A stretch of 64,000 nt of DNA from Massilia sp. KIM. GTDB lineage: Bacteria > Pseudomonadota > Gammaproteobacteria > Burkholderiales > Burkholderiaceae_D. The position numbers and the translations under genes were made by a program. The notes under the pieces are model-generated. The model saw only the letters and a list, made by a program, of their open reading frames with translations. It was not told the DNA's origin and made no database searches. Location of the stretch: positions 1,922,001-1,986,000 of the forward strand of contig NZ_MVAD01000001.1 of the NCBI RefSeq assembly GCF_002007115.1, written 5' to 3'. How positions within the stretch are numbered: the first letter of the stretch is position 1; each line of letters starts with the position of its first letter. Below are positions 35,162 through 43,751 of the stretch, piece by piece.

Positions 35162-36031
35162 CTAGGCCGGCGGCGCGGGCGCCGCGCTGCGGGCGAAGGT
35201 GGCGATGTAGCTGGCCGCCGCTTCGGGGTACTGGTGGTGGGGGCCGTGGCCGGCCGAGGGGAAGGTCAGGAGCTGCAGGGTCGGCAAGTGGCCGCTCAGG
35301 GCATACCAGTTCTCGACCGGGAAGGCGGCGTCCTGGTCGGCCCCGATATGGAGCAGCGGCAGGCCGGTGCGCTTCAGGGCCGCCAGCACCGCCTCGTCGG
35401 CGAAGGCCGGATTGCGCGGCGCCGCGCCGAGCAGGGCCGCCGCCAGGCTGGCCGGCGCCTCGGGGCTGCGTCCGCTGGCGCGCAGCGCCAGGCGCCCGCG
35501 CGAGCGCAGGTGGGCGGCCCGGCTGGCCGCCGAACGCGGCGCGAAATACAGCAGGGCCTCGTCCTCGAGCGTGTGCTCGGGCAGCGCCACGGTGTCGAAG
35601 AAGCGCTGTTCGCCCGTCTTGACCAGGGGGCCGGGCGGCGCGGTCGCGATCAGCACCGCGTGCGAGATCCGTTCCGGGTAGCGGGCCAGCACCGCCTGCG
35701 CCGCCAGCCCGCCCAGCGACCAGCCGCCGATGACGGCGTCGCGCAGGTCGAGCGCTTCCATCAAGTCGCGGGCGTCGCGCGCCAGGTCGAAGGGGTCGCG
35801 CGCCGGCGCGCCGCTGGAATAGCCGGAGCCGCTGTAGTCGAAGGTCAGCACGCGCAGGCCGTTGGCGGCCAGCGCGTCCAGGAATGCCGGATCCCAGCTA
35901 TCCATGCTGCCCCGGCAGCGGGCGCACAGCAGGATCGGCTTGCCGCTGCCGATCGAACGGTAGGCCAGCCTGCGTCCGCCCACCTCGGCCCAGCGGTTGG
36001 CCGCGTGCACGGACCGGAACTGTTCGCTCAT
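35162..36031 (-). CDS. Alpha/beta hydrolase
   Basis: 289 residues from ATG 36031. Fold marks: PILLCARCRGSMDSWDP near the oxyanion region, LRVLTFDYSGSGYSS, nucleophile elbow GGWSLGGLAAQ (Ser about 113), acid in HIGADQDAAFP, and His in SAGHGPHHQYP. Soluble, no signal peptide. It belongs to the broad esterase/peroxidase-like group; the substrate cannot be inferred. It lies next to a DoxX gene on the same strand, separated by 87 bp (36032-36118). Confidence 0.9.
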   Translation of the reverse strand: MSEQFRSVHAANRWAEVGGRRLAYRSIGSGKPILLCARCRGSMDSWDPAFLDALAANGLRVLTFDYSGSGYSSGAPARDPFDLARDARDLMEALDLRDAVIGGWSLGGLAAQAVLARYPERISHAVLIATAPPGPLVKTGEQRFFDTVALPEHTLEDEALLYFAPRSAASRAAHLRSRGRLALRASGRSPEAPASLAAALLGAAPRNPAFADEAVLAALKRTGLPLLHIGADQDAAFPVENWYALSGHLPTLQLLTFPSAGHGPHHQYPEAAASYIATFARSAAPAPPA

Positions 36032-36118
36032 TGCGCTCACTTTGCGCTCACCTCGCGCTCCCTCGGCTGACAAGGGCGGGAGTGTAAGAGCGCTGGCCGC
36101 GCGCCGGCAAGTTAATCC

Positions 36119-36580
36119 TTATAAAACGCGTCTCCCGGCGCCGCTTCCCGCTTCACGGGCCGCGCCCCGTGCGCGCAGGTCGAGCCAGGCCACCAGCAGG
36201 AAGGCGCCGGCCAGGCCCAGGTGCTCGAAGAAGCCGTTCTCGACCATGCGGCGCGCCGGCCCCTCGATTTCCCAGAAGCGGTTCGCGACCAGGTTGGCCA
36301 TCAGGGTGAAGCCGGCCAGGTAGAGCGCGCCGAGCCAGCGCCACCAGCCGCCCACCACCAGCACCGAGGCGCCCAGCTCGCCGACGATGACGGCCAGCGC
36401 CAGCGGCGCCTCCGGCGCCAGGCCGAAATGCCGCATTTCGGCCACCGCGCCGGGAAAGTCGAGCGCCTTCTCGATGCCGCCCTGGAGGTAGGCGGCGCAC
36501 AGCAGCAGCAGGCAGAGCCGCACCACCAGGCCGGTGCCGGAGGCTGCCGGCTGCAGGTATATCCGTTGGGGAAACGCCAT
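36119..36580 (-). CDS. DoxX family membrane protein
   Basis: 153 residues, start ATG 36580. Four membrane helices: GLVVRLCLLLLCAAYLQGGIEKALDF, LALAVIVGELGASVLVVGGWW, LGALYLAGFTLMANLVANRFW, and LGLAGAFLLVAWLDLRAR. Conserved family features are GGIEKALDFPGAVAEM and VGELGAS. DoxX proteins are small quinone-linked or redox-associated membrane proteins. Ends in ALGAGRRVL-like basic tail. Divergent from the TPR-hydroxylase gene across an AT-rich spacer. Confidence 0.92.
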   Translation of the reverse strand: MAFPQRIYLQPAASGTGLVVRLCLLLLCAAYLQGGIEKALDFPGAVAEMRHFGLAPEAPLALAVIVGELGASVLVVGGWWRWLGALYLAGFTLMANLVANRFWEIEGPARRMVENGFFEHLGLAGAFLLVAWLDLRARGAAREAGSGAGRRVL

Positions 36581-36716
36581 CGTGTCATCCAGTGCGAGAT
36601 CGAAACGGGCACATCCTAGGCGAGCCGCCCGCCTGGCGAAAGACACGAATGGGTGGTGCGCTTGCCACACCCTCGGCCGGGGCGCGCTGGCTACAAATAA
36701 ATACAACTTGCCAATA

Positions 36717-36747
36717 TGCATATGTATGCACAAAAATGTATGTACAT
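36717..36747. promoter_or_regulatory. Palindromes in the divergent DoxX / hydroxylase promoter
   Basis: TGCATA-TG-TATGCA (36717-36730) and ATGTACAT (36740-36747) lie 17 bp before the hydroxylase start in an AT-rich spacer. Possible operator; no regulator assigned. Confidence 0.35.
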
Positions 36748-36763
36748 GATTTAGGGTGAGAAG

Positions 36764-38056
36764 ATGCAGACCACGACGGACAAGAACGAGATCGCGGCCC
36801 TCGAGCAGCAAGCCCTGCAGGCGGCGGCACGCGGCGACAACGGACGCGCGCTGCGCCTGTGGGAAACCCTGCTGGCGCGCGCCCCCGACCACCCGCGCGC
36901 CCTGCGCTCGCTGTCGCACGAGGCCTTCGCCGCCGGCCAGCTGGGACGCGCGCGCGAACTGCTGCAGCGCCTGGTCGAGGTCGACGGCCGCGACAAGCAG
37001 CAATGGCTGAACCTGTCCGTGGTCTGCCTGGCCCAGAAGGACGAGGAAGGCGAAGAAGCGGCCCTGCGCGGCGCGCTGGCGGTCGACCCTTACGACCTGG
37101 TGGCCCTGGTGCTGCGCAGCCGGCTGTACATCCGCCAGGGCAAGCGACAGGCCGCGGCCGGCGCATGCGCCGCGGTGGCGGCGGTGGCCCCGCCCCTGCA
37201 TACCCTGCCGCCCGACCTGCAGCCGGCCGTGCGCGAGGCCCTGGCCTGGTACGACGGCTACAACCGCGAGTTCGGGGACTACCTCGACGATTTCCTCGCG
37301 CCCTACCTGCGCGAGCTGCAGGGCGAGAACCTGAAGCGCTTCCGCGACTCGGTCGACATCATGACCGGCCGCAAGCGCCGCTACGACTCCCAGCCCGCCC
37401 TCTTCCACTACCAGGGCCTGGCCCCGGTGAGCTTCTTCGAGCGCGAGGAGTTTCCCTGGCTGGACGCGATCGAGGCTGCGACGGCCGACATCCGCGCCGA
37501 ATTCCTGGCGGTCGCCGCCCAGGACCAGGGCTTCACGCCCTACATCAACTATGGCGAGGACCAGCCGCTGGCCCAGTGGGCGGAGCTGAACAAGTCGCTG
37601 AGCTGGAGCGCCTTCCGCCTGATCGACAACGGCGCCGTGGTCGAGGAGAACGCCGCGCGCTGCCCGCGCACCATGTCCGCCCTGCGCGGCGCGCCCCAGC
37701 CCGACCAGCCGGGCCGCACTCCGAGCGCCATGTTCTCGGTGCTCAAGCCGCACACCCGCATCCCGCCGCACACCGGCGTCAGCAACGTGCGCCTGGTCAC
37801 CCACCTGCCCCTGATCGTGCCGCCCGGCTGCGGCTTCCGGGTCGGGAACGACGTGCGCGAGTGGGTCGAGGGCAAAGCCTGGGTGTTCGACGACACCATC
37901 GACCACGAGGCCTGGAACGACAGCGACCAGTTGCGCGTGGTCCTGATCTTCGACGTCTGGCACCCCCAGCTGTCGCAGGCCGAGCGCGCGATGATCACGG
38001 CCATGACGGCCGGGATTAACCGCTTCACCGAGAGCGCGGGCGGGTTCGGGCTCTAG
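36764..38056 (+). CDS. TPR / aspartyl-asparaginyl beta-hydroxylase fusion
   Basis: 430 residues. Tetratricopeptide-like repeats (about 8-150: EQQALQAAARGDNGRALRLWETLL, EAFAAGQLGRARELLQRLVEV) then an Asp/Asn beta-hydroxylase domain (about 185-425). Iron/2OG marks: MFSVLKPHTRIPPHTGVSNVRLVTHLPLIVP (His of HTG), CGFRVGNDVREWVEGKAWVFDDTIDHEAWN (second His), and the final VVLIFDVWHP. Family members use Fe(II), O2 and 2-oxoglutarate to hydroxylate aspartate or lipid A (LpxO). The TPRs suggest a protein substrate or partner. Monocistronic. Confidence 0.92.
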   Translation: MQTTTDKNEIAALEQQALQAAARGDNGRALRLWETLLARAPDHPRALRSLSHEAFAAGQLGRARELLQRLVEVDGRDKQQWLNLSVVCLAQKDEEGEEAALRGALAVDPYDLVALVLRSRLYIRQGKRQAAAGACAAVAAVAPPLHTLPPDLQPAVREALAWYDGYNREFGDYLDDFLAPYLRELQGENLKRFRDSVDIMTGRKRRYDSQPALFHYQGLAPVSFFEREEFPWLDAIEAATADIRAEFLAVAAQDQGFTPYINYGEDQPLAQWAELNKSLSWSAFRLIDNGAVVEENAARCPRTMSALRGAPQPDQPGRTPSAMFSVLKPHTRIPPHTGVSNVRLVTHLPLIVPPGCGFRVGNDVREWVEGKAWVFDDTIDHEAWNDSDQLRVVLIFDVWHPQLSQAERAMITAMTAGINRFTESAGGFGL

Positions 38057-38096
38057 GCTGACCCTGGGTGCATCTTGGGCCCATCCTGGGCGCGGT

Positions 38097-39404
38097 CTAG
38101 GCCCTGGCCAGGCTGCGGATCCCCGCCACCAGGCGGTCGAGGTCGGCCGTGCGCGTGAAGTAGGAGGGCGTGACGCGGATGCAGCTGCCGCCCGCCGGTC
38201 CGCTGCGCGCCACCGTGAACACCCCGAACTCGTCGGCCAGGCGGCGCGACAGGGCCACGTTGGCCTCGAAACTGGTCCGTCCCTTGAGCCGGAACGAGGT
38301 CACCGCGCCGTACATGGCCGGATCCTGGGGCGTGAGGACCTGCACCTGGGGCTCGTCCAGCACCCGCTCCACCCAGTAGTCGCGCAGCGAACGCAGGCGC
38401 GCGCTGCGCTCCGCCAGCGGGATGCGCGCGTGAAAGCGCAGCGCCGCCGGAATCGTCATCACGGCCGCGAAGTTCACGGTCCCCGCGTGCACCCGCGAGC
38501 GGATGTCGTCCTGCGGGAACAGGGTGCTGCCCCTTTCGGGCGCGATGTCCTGCAGGCGGCCGCTGCGGATGTAGAGGAAGCCCAGCCCGAGCGGCGCGCC
38601 GACCCACTTGTGCAGGTTGGCGCCGACGAAGTCGGCCCCGAAATCCGGAATCTTGTAATCCAGCTGGCCCCAGGAGTGGGCCACGTCGACGATCACGTCG
38701 ACCTGGCGCTCCTTCGCGATGCGCACGATCTCGGCCACCGGCAGCACCAGCCCGGTGCGGTGGCTGATGTGGGTCAGCAGCAGCAGGCGGGTGCGCGGGT
38801 GGGCGCGCAGGGCGCGCTCGTAGGCCTCGATCACGTTCTGGCGGGTGGGCGGCTCGGGCACCTCCACCTTGACGACCTCGGCGCCCTCGCGCGCCGCCTT
38901 GGCGTGCATGGCGTCGATCATGATGTCGTAGTCGAGGTTGCCGAGCATGACCGCGTCGCCCGGCTTGAGCAGGCGGTAGTTCGAGATCAGGTTCTGCAGC
39001 GACTCGGTGGCGCTGCGGGTGATGGCGATCTCGCTTTTCGACGCGCCGGCATGAAGGGCCAGTTCTGCGCGGATGGTCTCGATGTCTTCGCGGTCGAAAT
39101 GGCGGCGCAGGTGCCAGGAATTCCAGCGGTTCAGGTAGTCGATGTTGCGCTTGAACTCCTCCGCCACCGGGCGCGCCATGATGCCGTAGTAGCCGTTCTC
39201 GAGGTTGGCGAACTCGCTCGCCACCTCGTATTCGGACGCCAGCGTATCCCACTGCGGGCCGGTGGGCTTGGCCTCGGCCTTGGCTTCGGCCTTGGCTTCG
39301 GCCTTGGCTTGCGTCTCGGCGTCGGCGCGCATGGCCGCTCCTCCCAGCGCCAGTCCCGCAGCGCTGCGCAAGAGCTTGCGGCGGTGTTCCTGGAATCCCT
39401 TCAT
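38097..39404 (-). CDS. Tat-exported class V aminotransferase (isopenicillin N epimerase-like)
   Basis: 435 residues. Twin-arginine signal EHRRKLLRSAAGLALGGAAM, then a 12-bp-period coding repeat giving KAEAKAEAKAEAK (about 34-46) as a flexible linker. PLP fold type I: ENGYYGIMARP, AITRSATESLQNLI, THISHRTGLVLPVAEI, VDVAHSWGQLDY, and PLP-Lys in GANLHKWVGAPLGLGFLY. It resembles the CefD/LolT group of class V enzymes that carry Tat signals. A periplasmic PLP enzyme is uncommon, since PLP is made in the cytosol; it would be loaded before export. Divergent from a LysR regulator, its likely controller. Confidence 0.92.
   Translation of the reverse strand: MKGFQEHRRKLLRSAAGLALGGAAMRADAETQAKAEAKAEAKAEAKPTGPQWDTLASEYEVASEFANLENGYYGIMARPVAEEFKRNIDYLNRWNSWHLRRHFDREDIETIRAELALHAGASKSEIAITRSATESLQNLISNYRLLKPGDAVMLGNLDYDIMIDAMHAKAAREGAEVVKVEVPEPPTRQNVIEAYERALRAHPRTRLLLLTHISHRTGLVLPVAEIVRIAKERQVDVIVDVAHSWGQLDYKIPDFGADFVGANLHKWVGAPLGLGFLYIRSGRLQDIAPERGSTLFPQDDIRSRVHAGTVNFAAVMTIPAALRFHARIPLAERSARLRSLRDYWVERVLDEPQVQVLTPQDPAMYGAVTSFRLKGRTSFEANVALSRRLADEFGVFTVARSGPAGGSCIRVTPSYFTRTADLDRLVAGIRSLARA
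39266..39310 (-). repeat. 12-bp coding repeat (EAKA) behind the Tat signal
   Basis: Three to four near-identical GGCCTTGGCTTC units in a row, giving an Ala/Lys/Glu helix linker after the signal. In frame, so expansion would only change linker length. Confidence 0.8.
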
Positions 39405-39535
39405 GGTCGCTCCTTTCGTCGATGAGATGGATCAAGTGTAGGGGCGCGCGACCCCCTTGGCGCGCCGGCCCGCTGATGACCCCATAAGCGCCATTGATGG
39501 GTACAATCGAGCCGGTCCAACCCCTAATCACGTCC

Positions 39536-40492
39536 ATGCTCAGCCGCGATATCGACATCTTCCGGGTCGTCATGACCTCGGGCTCGGCCACCCGCGCCGG
39601 CAAACTCCTGGGCCTGTCGCAGTCGGCCGTCAGCATGGCCCTGCGCCGCCTCGAGGAGCAGGCCGGCCTGGCCCTGTTCCAGCGCACCGGCGGCAAGCTG
39701 CTGCCCACCGAAGAGGCCCAGGCCCTGCTGGCCGAGGTCCAGCAGCATTTCATTGGGATGGAAGTCATCGAGCACCGCATGCGCAGCCTGCGCCAGTTCG
39801 GCGCCGGGCGGGTGCGCATCGCCAGCTTTCCCGGCCTGGGGGTGGGCTTCGTGCCGCGCGTGCTGGCCGACCTGAAGGCCGAGCGCGAGCGCACCCTGGT
39901 CTCGCTCCAGGTCATGGGCTCGCCCGAGGTACGCACCCGGGTGCTGCGCGGCGAGGTGGAACTCGGCCTGGTGGCCGACAGCGTGGCGCTCGACGGCCTC
40001 GAACATGCGCTGTTCGCCCAGTATTTCGGCGTCGTCGCCCTGCCCGCCGGCCATCCGCTGGCGCGTCACGCCGTCCTCACGCCGAAGCAGCTATCCAGAT
40101 ATCCTTTCGTCGCCCTGAATCCGGACGACGTCACCAGCATGCGCCTGGACGCGATCTGCCGCGCCCACGGCGTGCAGCTGCAAACCGTGGTCGAGAGCTC
40201 CTATACCATCAGCCTGTGCGAACTGGTGCGCCACGGGGTCGGGATCGGCATCGTCAACCCGATCACGGCCTTCGATTACCTGGGCGCCGGCCTGGTGTTC
40301 CGGCCGTTCTCCGAGCGCCTGGACTTCGCTGCGCTGACGGTGTGGCCCGCGGACCGGCCGCTGGCCGGCTTCGCCAGAAACATGCTGGTGGCGATGCGCA
40401 AGCGCCTGGAGCGCGACATGGCGGCGCTGCGCGAACAGATGCCGGCGGCGGCGCGCGCGGTGGAACTGCACCGCTTCCACCGCGGAGACTGA
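39536..40492 (+). CDS. LysR-type transcriptional regulator
   Basis: 318 residues from ATG 39536. Helix-turn-helix FRVVMTSGSATRAGKLLGLSQSAVSMALRRLEEQAGLALFQRTGGKLLPT, then the periplasmic-binding-like sensor (VRIASFPGLGVGFVPRVLADL, LRGEVELGLVADSV, VALPAGHPLARH, VARHGVGIGIVNPI-like late segment). An upstream TACAAT at 39502-39507 is a possible -10, which supports this ATG over a longer TTG start. Divergent from the Tat aminotransferase gene; regulation of that gene is inferred. Ligand unknown. Confidence 0.92.
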   Translation: MLSRDIDIFRVVMTSGSATRAGKLLGLSQSAVSMALRRLEEQAGLALFQRTGGKLLPTEEAQALLAEVQQHFIGMEVIEHRMRSLRQFGAGRVRIASFPGLGVGFVPRVLADLKAERERTLVSLQVMGSPEVRTRVLRGEVELGLVADSVALDGLEHALFAQYFGVVALPAGHPLARHAVLTPKQLSRYPFVALNPDDVTSMRLDAICRAHGVQLQTVVESSYTISLCELVRHGVGIGIVNPITAFDYLGAGLVFRPFSERLDFAALTVWPADRPLAGFARNMLVAMRKRLERDMAALREQMPAAARAVELHRFHRGD

Positions 40493-40496
40493 GGCC

Positions 40497-41573
40497 TCAG
40501 GCGGCCCTGGCCGGCGCCGGCATGCGCGCCAGGTCGGTCTTGAGCTGCACCAGGGTGGGGGTCAGGATGGGCAGGAAGGCCGCTTCGCGCAGGCGGCGCG
40601 CGAAGCCGTTGCCATTGCCGCGCGCATAGGCCTGGGCGCCGAGCGCCTGCAGCTCGAGCTGCACCGCGTCGTTCGCCAGCTGCACCATGCGGATGCGCAT
40701 GCCGATCAGCTCGGCCGGACTGGCGCCCAGGCCGCCCCCGGCCAGTCCGGTGGCCAGGCGGCGCTCCAGCAGCGCCACGGCCGCGTCCAGCCAGACGATC
40801 TCGGGTGACAGGACGGAATGCTTCGGCGTATGCCGACGCGCGCTGTCCAGGCTGGCGCGCGCCAGGCCGATGCCCAGACCGCATTGCAGCGCCAGCATGA
40901 AGGGACGCAGCGCCGGCAGGAAGCTAGCGGCCTGCGGATGCAGGCGCCATTCCTCGCCCAGCGCCACGCCCTCGAAGCGCAAGGCCGCGGTATGGGTGGC
41001 GCGCAGCGCCAGCATCTCGTGGTCGCCCTCGCGCTGCACGCCCGGCGCATCGTGCGGCACCGCGTAGATCGCGGCCTCGCCGCCGGCGTGTTCGGCGGCC
41101 ACCACGGCGACGAAGCCGGCGCGGCGCAGGTTGCTGGCGCGCGGGATGCCGCCGTCCAGCAGCACCCCGTCGCCCTGCGGGCTGACGCGGTTCTGCATGC
41201 GGCCCAGGCCGCTCAGCGCGCGCATCGCGTTCGACAGGCCGGGGGCGCCCGCCAGCTCGCCCGCCAGCAGGCGCGGCAGCAGGCGCGCGACCAGCGCCTG
41301 GTTGGGACTGGCCAGTACGCACTCGATCACGACGCGCTGGGCCCAGTACACGAAGGCGGCGGACAGCGAATGTTCGGCGATGGCGGCGGTCACGGCGAGC
41401 GCCTCGCCCGGGGCGCCGCCCCGCCCTCCCTGCTGCGCCGGCACGCCCGCGCCCAGCAGGCCGGCGCCCGCCAGCGCCGGCAGCACCGCGTCGGCGTGAT
41501 GCGGCACGCTGTCCAGGGCCTCGGCCATCCCGGCCAGCCAGGCGCTGAATTCCTGGTCGAGGACGGCGCTCAT
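40497..41573 (-). CDS. Acyl-CoA dehydrogenase family protein
   Basis: 358 residues, on the short side for the family. Features: FSAWLAGMAEALDSVPHHADAVLPALAGAGLLGAGVPAQQGGRGG, AFVYWAQRVVIECVLAS, GAPGLSNAMRAL, VLLDGGIPRASNLRRAGFVAVVA, ALRFEGVALGEEWRL and the helical C-domain. Closest to the SfnB/DszC-like group of flavin-dependent acyl-CoA dehydrogenase relatives that act as monooxygenases or on sulfur compounds. The usual catalytic Glu is not evident. The ATG overlaps the DUF2970 stop by one base (TAATG). Confidence 0.82.
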   Translation of the reverse strand: MSAVLDQEFSAWLAGMAEALDSVPHHADAVLPALAGAGLLGAGVPAQQGGRGGAPGEALAVTAAIAEHSLSAAFVYWAQRVVIECVLASPNQALVARLLPRLLAGELAGAPGLSNAMRALSGLGRMQNRVSPQGDGVLLDGGIPRASNLRRAGFVAVVAAEHAGGEAAIYAVPHDAPGVQREGDHEMLALRATHTAALRFEGVALGEEWRLHPQAASFLPALRPFMLALQCGLGIGLARASLDSARRHTPKHSVLSPEIVWLDAAVALLERRLATGLAGGGLGASPAELIGMRIRMVQLANDAVQLELQALGAQAYARGNGNGFARRLREAAFLPILTPTLVQLKTDLARMPAPARAA

Positions 41574-41764
41574 TACACCGCCATCCGGACCGCGAACAGC
41601 AGCGCGCCGATGAAGATCGCCACGCCGATTAGGGCGGCGGCGACCACGTACAGCGGATTGAAGGCGCCATCGGCGTCGACCTCGAAATCGCGCTTGCGGC
41701 GCAGGCCGACGAAGGACCAGGCGATCGCGCCCAGGGTGGCGAGGAAAGAGCGTTTGGTAGTCAC
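41573..41764 (-). CDS. DUF2970 small membrane protein
   Basis: 63 residues from a GTG at 41764, preceded by CGGAGGTCTCACC. Sequence: TTKRSFLATLGAIAWSFVGLRRKRDFEVDADGAF, then one membrane helix YVVAAALIGVAIFIGALLFAVRMAV. It matches DUF2970, a small family widely found in Betaproteobacteria, of unknown role. Lies in an apparent operon: membrane protein (41790), DUF2970, acyl-CoA dehydrogenase. Confidence 0.88.
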   Translation of the reverse strand: MTTKRSFLATLGAIAWSFVGLRRKRDFEVDADGAFNPLYVVAAALIGVAIFIGALLFAVRMAV

Positions 41765-41789
41765 GGTGAGACCTCCGGTGAAAGACGGG

Positions 41790-42197
41790 CTATGCCCGCG
41801 ACGGCTGGGCATGGACCCCTGCCTGCACGGAGCTGGTCGTGCCCGCGTCCGCATGCTGCATGACCCACAACGACGCGCCGATCACGCTGGCGGTCACGAT
41901 CAGGAAGGCGATGCCGGCGTAGGCCACGATCGGTTCCATGCCTCCCTTGCGCTTGCCGGGCTGCAGGGACCAGACCTTCTGCACCAGCAGCCAGGCCGCG
42001 CACAGGACCAGCAGGGCCGGCAGCAGCAACTGCCCCGGCTGGTGCTCGCTCGTCATGACGTTGAGGGTGGCCAGGATCAGGCCGGCCGATACCGTCAGGA
42101 CGCCCGCCTCGGCGGCGCGGGCCTGGGTAGCGGGCAGGAAGGCCGTCCAGCGGCCAGCTTTGTCCGGTTCGCCGGAACCAGCATGGTGTTTGCTCAT
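41790..42197 (-). CDS. Hypothetical membrane protein, 135 residues
   Basis: Three hydrophobic segments: VLTVSAGLILATLNVM (about 33-48), LLLPALLVLCAAWLLVQKVW (about 57-76) and YAGIAFLIVTASVIGASLWVM (about 93-113). N-terminus polar (SKHHAGSGEPDKAGRW), C-terminus polar (HADAGTTSSVQAGVHAQPSRA). No family recognised. It is first in the short operon with DUF2970 and the acyl-CoA dehydrogenase, divergent from a MocR regulator. Confidence 0.8.
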   Translation of the reverse strand: MSKHHAGSGEPDKAGRWTAFLPATQARAAEAGVLTVSAGLILATLNVMTSEHQPGQLLLPALLVLCAAWLLVQKVWSLQPGKRKGGMEPIVAYAGIAFLIVTASVIGASLWVMQHADAGTTSSVQAGVHAQPSRA

Positions 42198-42311
42198 CGC
42201 AGTTCTCTCGCCAGGGGCGCAGGCCGCTTGGCCCTACGCCCGGATGGATGGTGGCGTGAGGAGCTTCAGTTGGATGGAGCTCGCTCACGATTGGGCTCAT
42301 ACTAGCGAGAA

Positions 42312-42358
42312 GCAAATTCCATACATTAAGACAAAATGTCCAAGGCAAACTCCATACA
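42312..42358. promoter_or_regulatory. Direct repeats, likely MocR operator
   Basis: GCAAATTCCATACA (42312-42325) and GCAAACTCCATACA (42345-42358), one mismatch in 14, starts 33 bp apart (three helical turns). The second copy lies within codons 4-8 of the MocR gene itself. MocR/GabR/PdxR regulators bind such direct repeats, so autoregulation and control of the divergent operon are likely. Confidence 0.7.
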
Positions 42359-43736
42359 AGAGGCTGACGTCGAGCTCGGCTGGATCGACCTCCTCGACCG
42401 CAACAAGGGTCCGCACTACCTGCAGATCGCCGACGCGCTGGAGCGGGCCATGATCGACGGCCGCCTCAAGCCGGGCGAGCGCCTGCCGACCCAGCGCCGC
42501 CTGGCGGCCGGGCTCGGGGTCGATCTGACCACCGTGACCCGCGCCTACGACGAGGCCAGGCGGCGCCATCTGCTGGAGGGGCGCGGCGCGCGCGGCACCT
42601 ATGTGGCGGCGCCCAAGGTGGAGCTGGCGCCGGTGCTGGACCTGAGCATGAACACCCCGCCGCCGCCCGAGGGCGTGGACTTCGGCGACCTGCTGCGCCA
42701 AGGCTTGTCGCAGGTGCTGCTGCGCGCCGACAACGAGCTGCTGATGACCTACCACCTGGGTGGCGGCGGCGCGGCCGACCGCGCCGCCGGCGCGCGCTGG
42801 CTGGAAGCGATGTTCGGGCGGGTCGACCCCGAGCACGTGGTGGTCTGCCCGGGCGCCCAGGCCGCCCTCGCCGCCCTGGTGCTGAGCCTGTCCGAGCCGG
42901 GCGACACCATCCTGGCCGAGCCCCTGGTCTATCCGGGACTGCGCGCGGCGGCCACCCAGTTCGGGCGGCGTTTGCAGGCGGTCGAGACCGACGCCCACGG
43001 CATGCTGCCGGAGGCGCTCGAACGCGCCGCCCTGTCGGGGGCGCGCCTGCTCTACCTGAACCCCACCCTGCAGAATCCGACCGGCGCCACCATGCCGGCC
43101 CAGCGGCGGCGCGAGATCGCCGCCCTCGCCAGCCGGCTCGGCCTGCGCATCATCGAGGACGATCCCTACTGGCTGTTCGAGGACAATGCGCCGGCCCCGC
43201 TCGCCAGCCATGCGCCGGCCAACGCCTACTACGTCTCGACCTTGTCGAAATGCCTGACGCCGGGGCTGCGGGTGGCCTTCGTGCTGGCGCCCGGCGCGGC
43301 CGAGCGCAGCCGCTTCCTGGCGGCGCTGCGCTCCTTCGCCCTGATGCCGGCGCCGCTGACGGCCGCGCTGGCGACCCAATGGATCTTCGACGGCGACGCC
43401 GCGCGCCTGCTGGACGGCGTGAGGAAGGAAGCGCAGGCGCGCCAGGACCTGGCGCAGGGCCTGCTGGCCGGCCGCGATCAGCCGGCTCGACGCGGCCTGC
43501 ACATCTGGCTGCCGCTGCCGGCCTATTGGTCGGCTACCGAACTGGCGCGGGCGGCGGCCGCCGAAGGCCTCGCGGTGACGCCCGCGGCCGGCTTCAGCGC
43601 GCAGCCGCCGGCGCCGAATGCGATCCGCATCTCGCTGGGCAGCGTGACCGAGCGCAAGCGCCTGGCCGGCGGCCTGCGCCGGCTGTCCCAACTGCTGGCG
43701 CGCAAACCGGCGCCGCCCGTCCTGCCCCTGGTCTGA
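42336..43736 (+). CDS. MocR-family regulator (GntR winged helix + aminotransferase fold)
   Basis: 466 residues. Winged helix (about 15-90): YLQIADALERAMIDGRLKPGERLPTQRRLAAGLGVDLTTVTRAYDEARR. Aminotransferase class I fold (about 105-440) with VVVCPGAQAALAALVLSL, LYLNPTLQNPTGATMP, IEDDPYWLFEDNA and PLP-Lys in STLSKCLTPGLRVAFVLAP. MocR proteins use PLP or an amino-compound as ligand. No good Shine-Dalgarno sequence precedes the ATG at 42336. Divergent from the operon at 41573-42197. Confidence 0.93.
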   Translation: MSKANSIQEADVELGWIDLLDRNKGPHYLQIADALERAMIDGRLKPGERLPTQRRLAAGLGVDLTTVTRAYDEARRRHLLEGRGARGTYVAAPKVELAPVLDLSMNTPPPPEGVDFGDLLRQGLSQVLLRADNELLMTYHLGGGGAADRAAGARWLEAMFGRVDPEHVVVCPGAQAALAALVLSLSEPGDTILAEPLVYPGLRAAATQFGRRLQAVETDAHGMLPEALERAALSGARLLYLNPTLQNPTGATMPAQRRREIAALASRLGLRIIEDDPYWLFEDNAPAPLASHAPANAYYVSTLSKCLTPGLRVAFVLAPGAAERSRFLAALRSFALMPAPLTAALATQWIFDGDAARLLDGVRKEAQARQDLAQGLLAGRDQPARRGLHIWLPLPAYWSATELARAAAAEGLAVTPAAGFSAQPPAPNAIRISLGSVTERKRLAGGLRRLSQLLARKPAPPVLPLV

Positions 43737-43751
43737 AGGGCGGCGGCCCGC

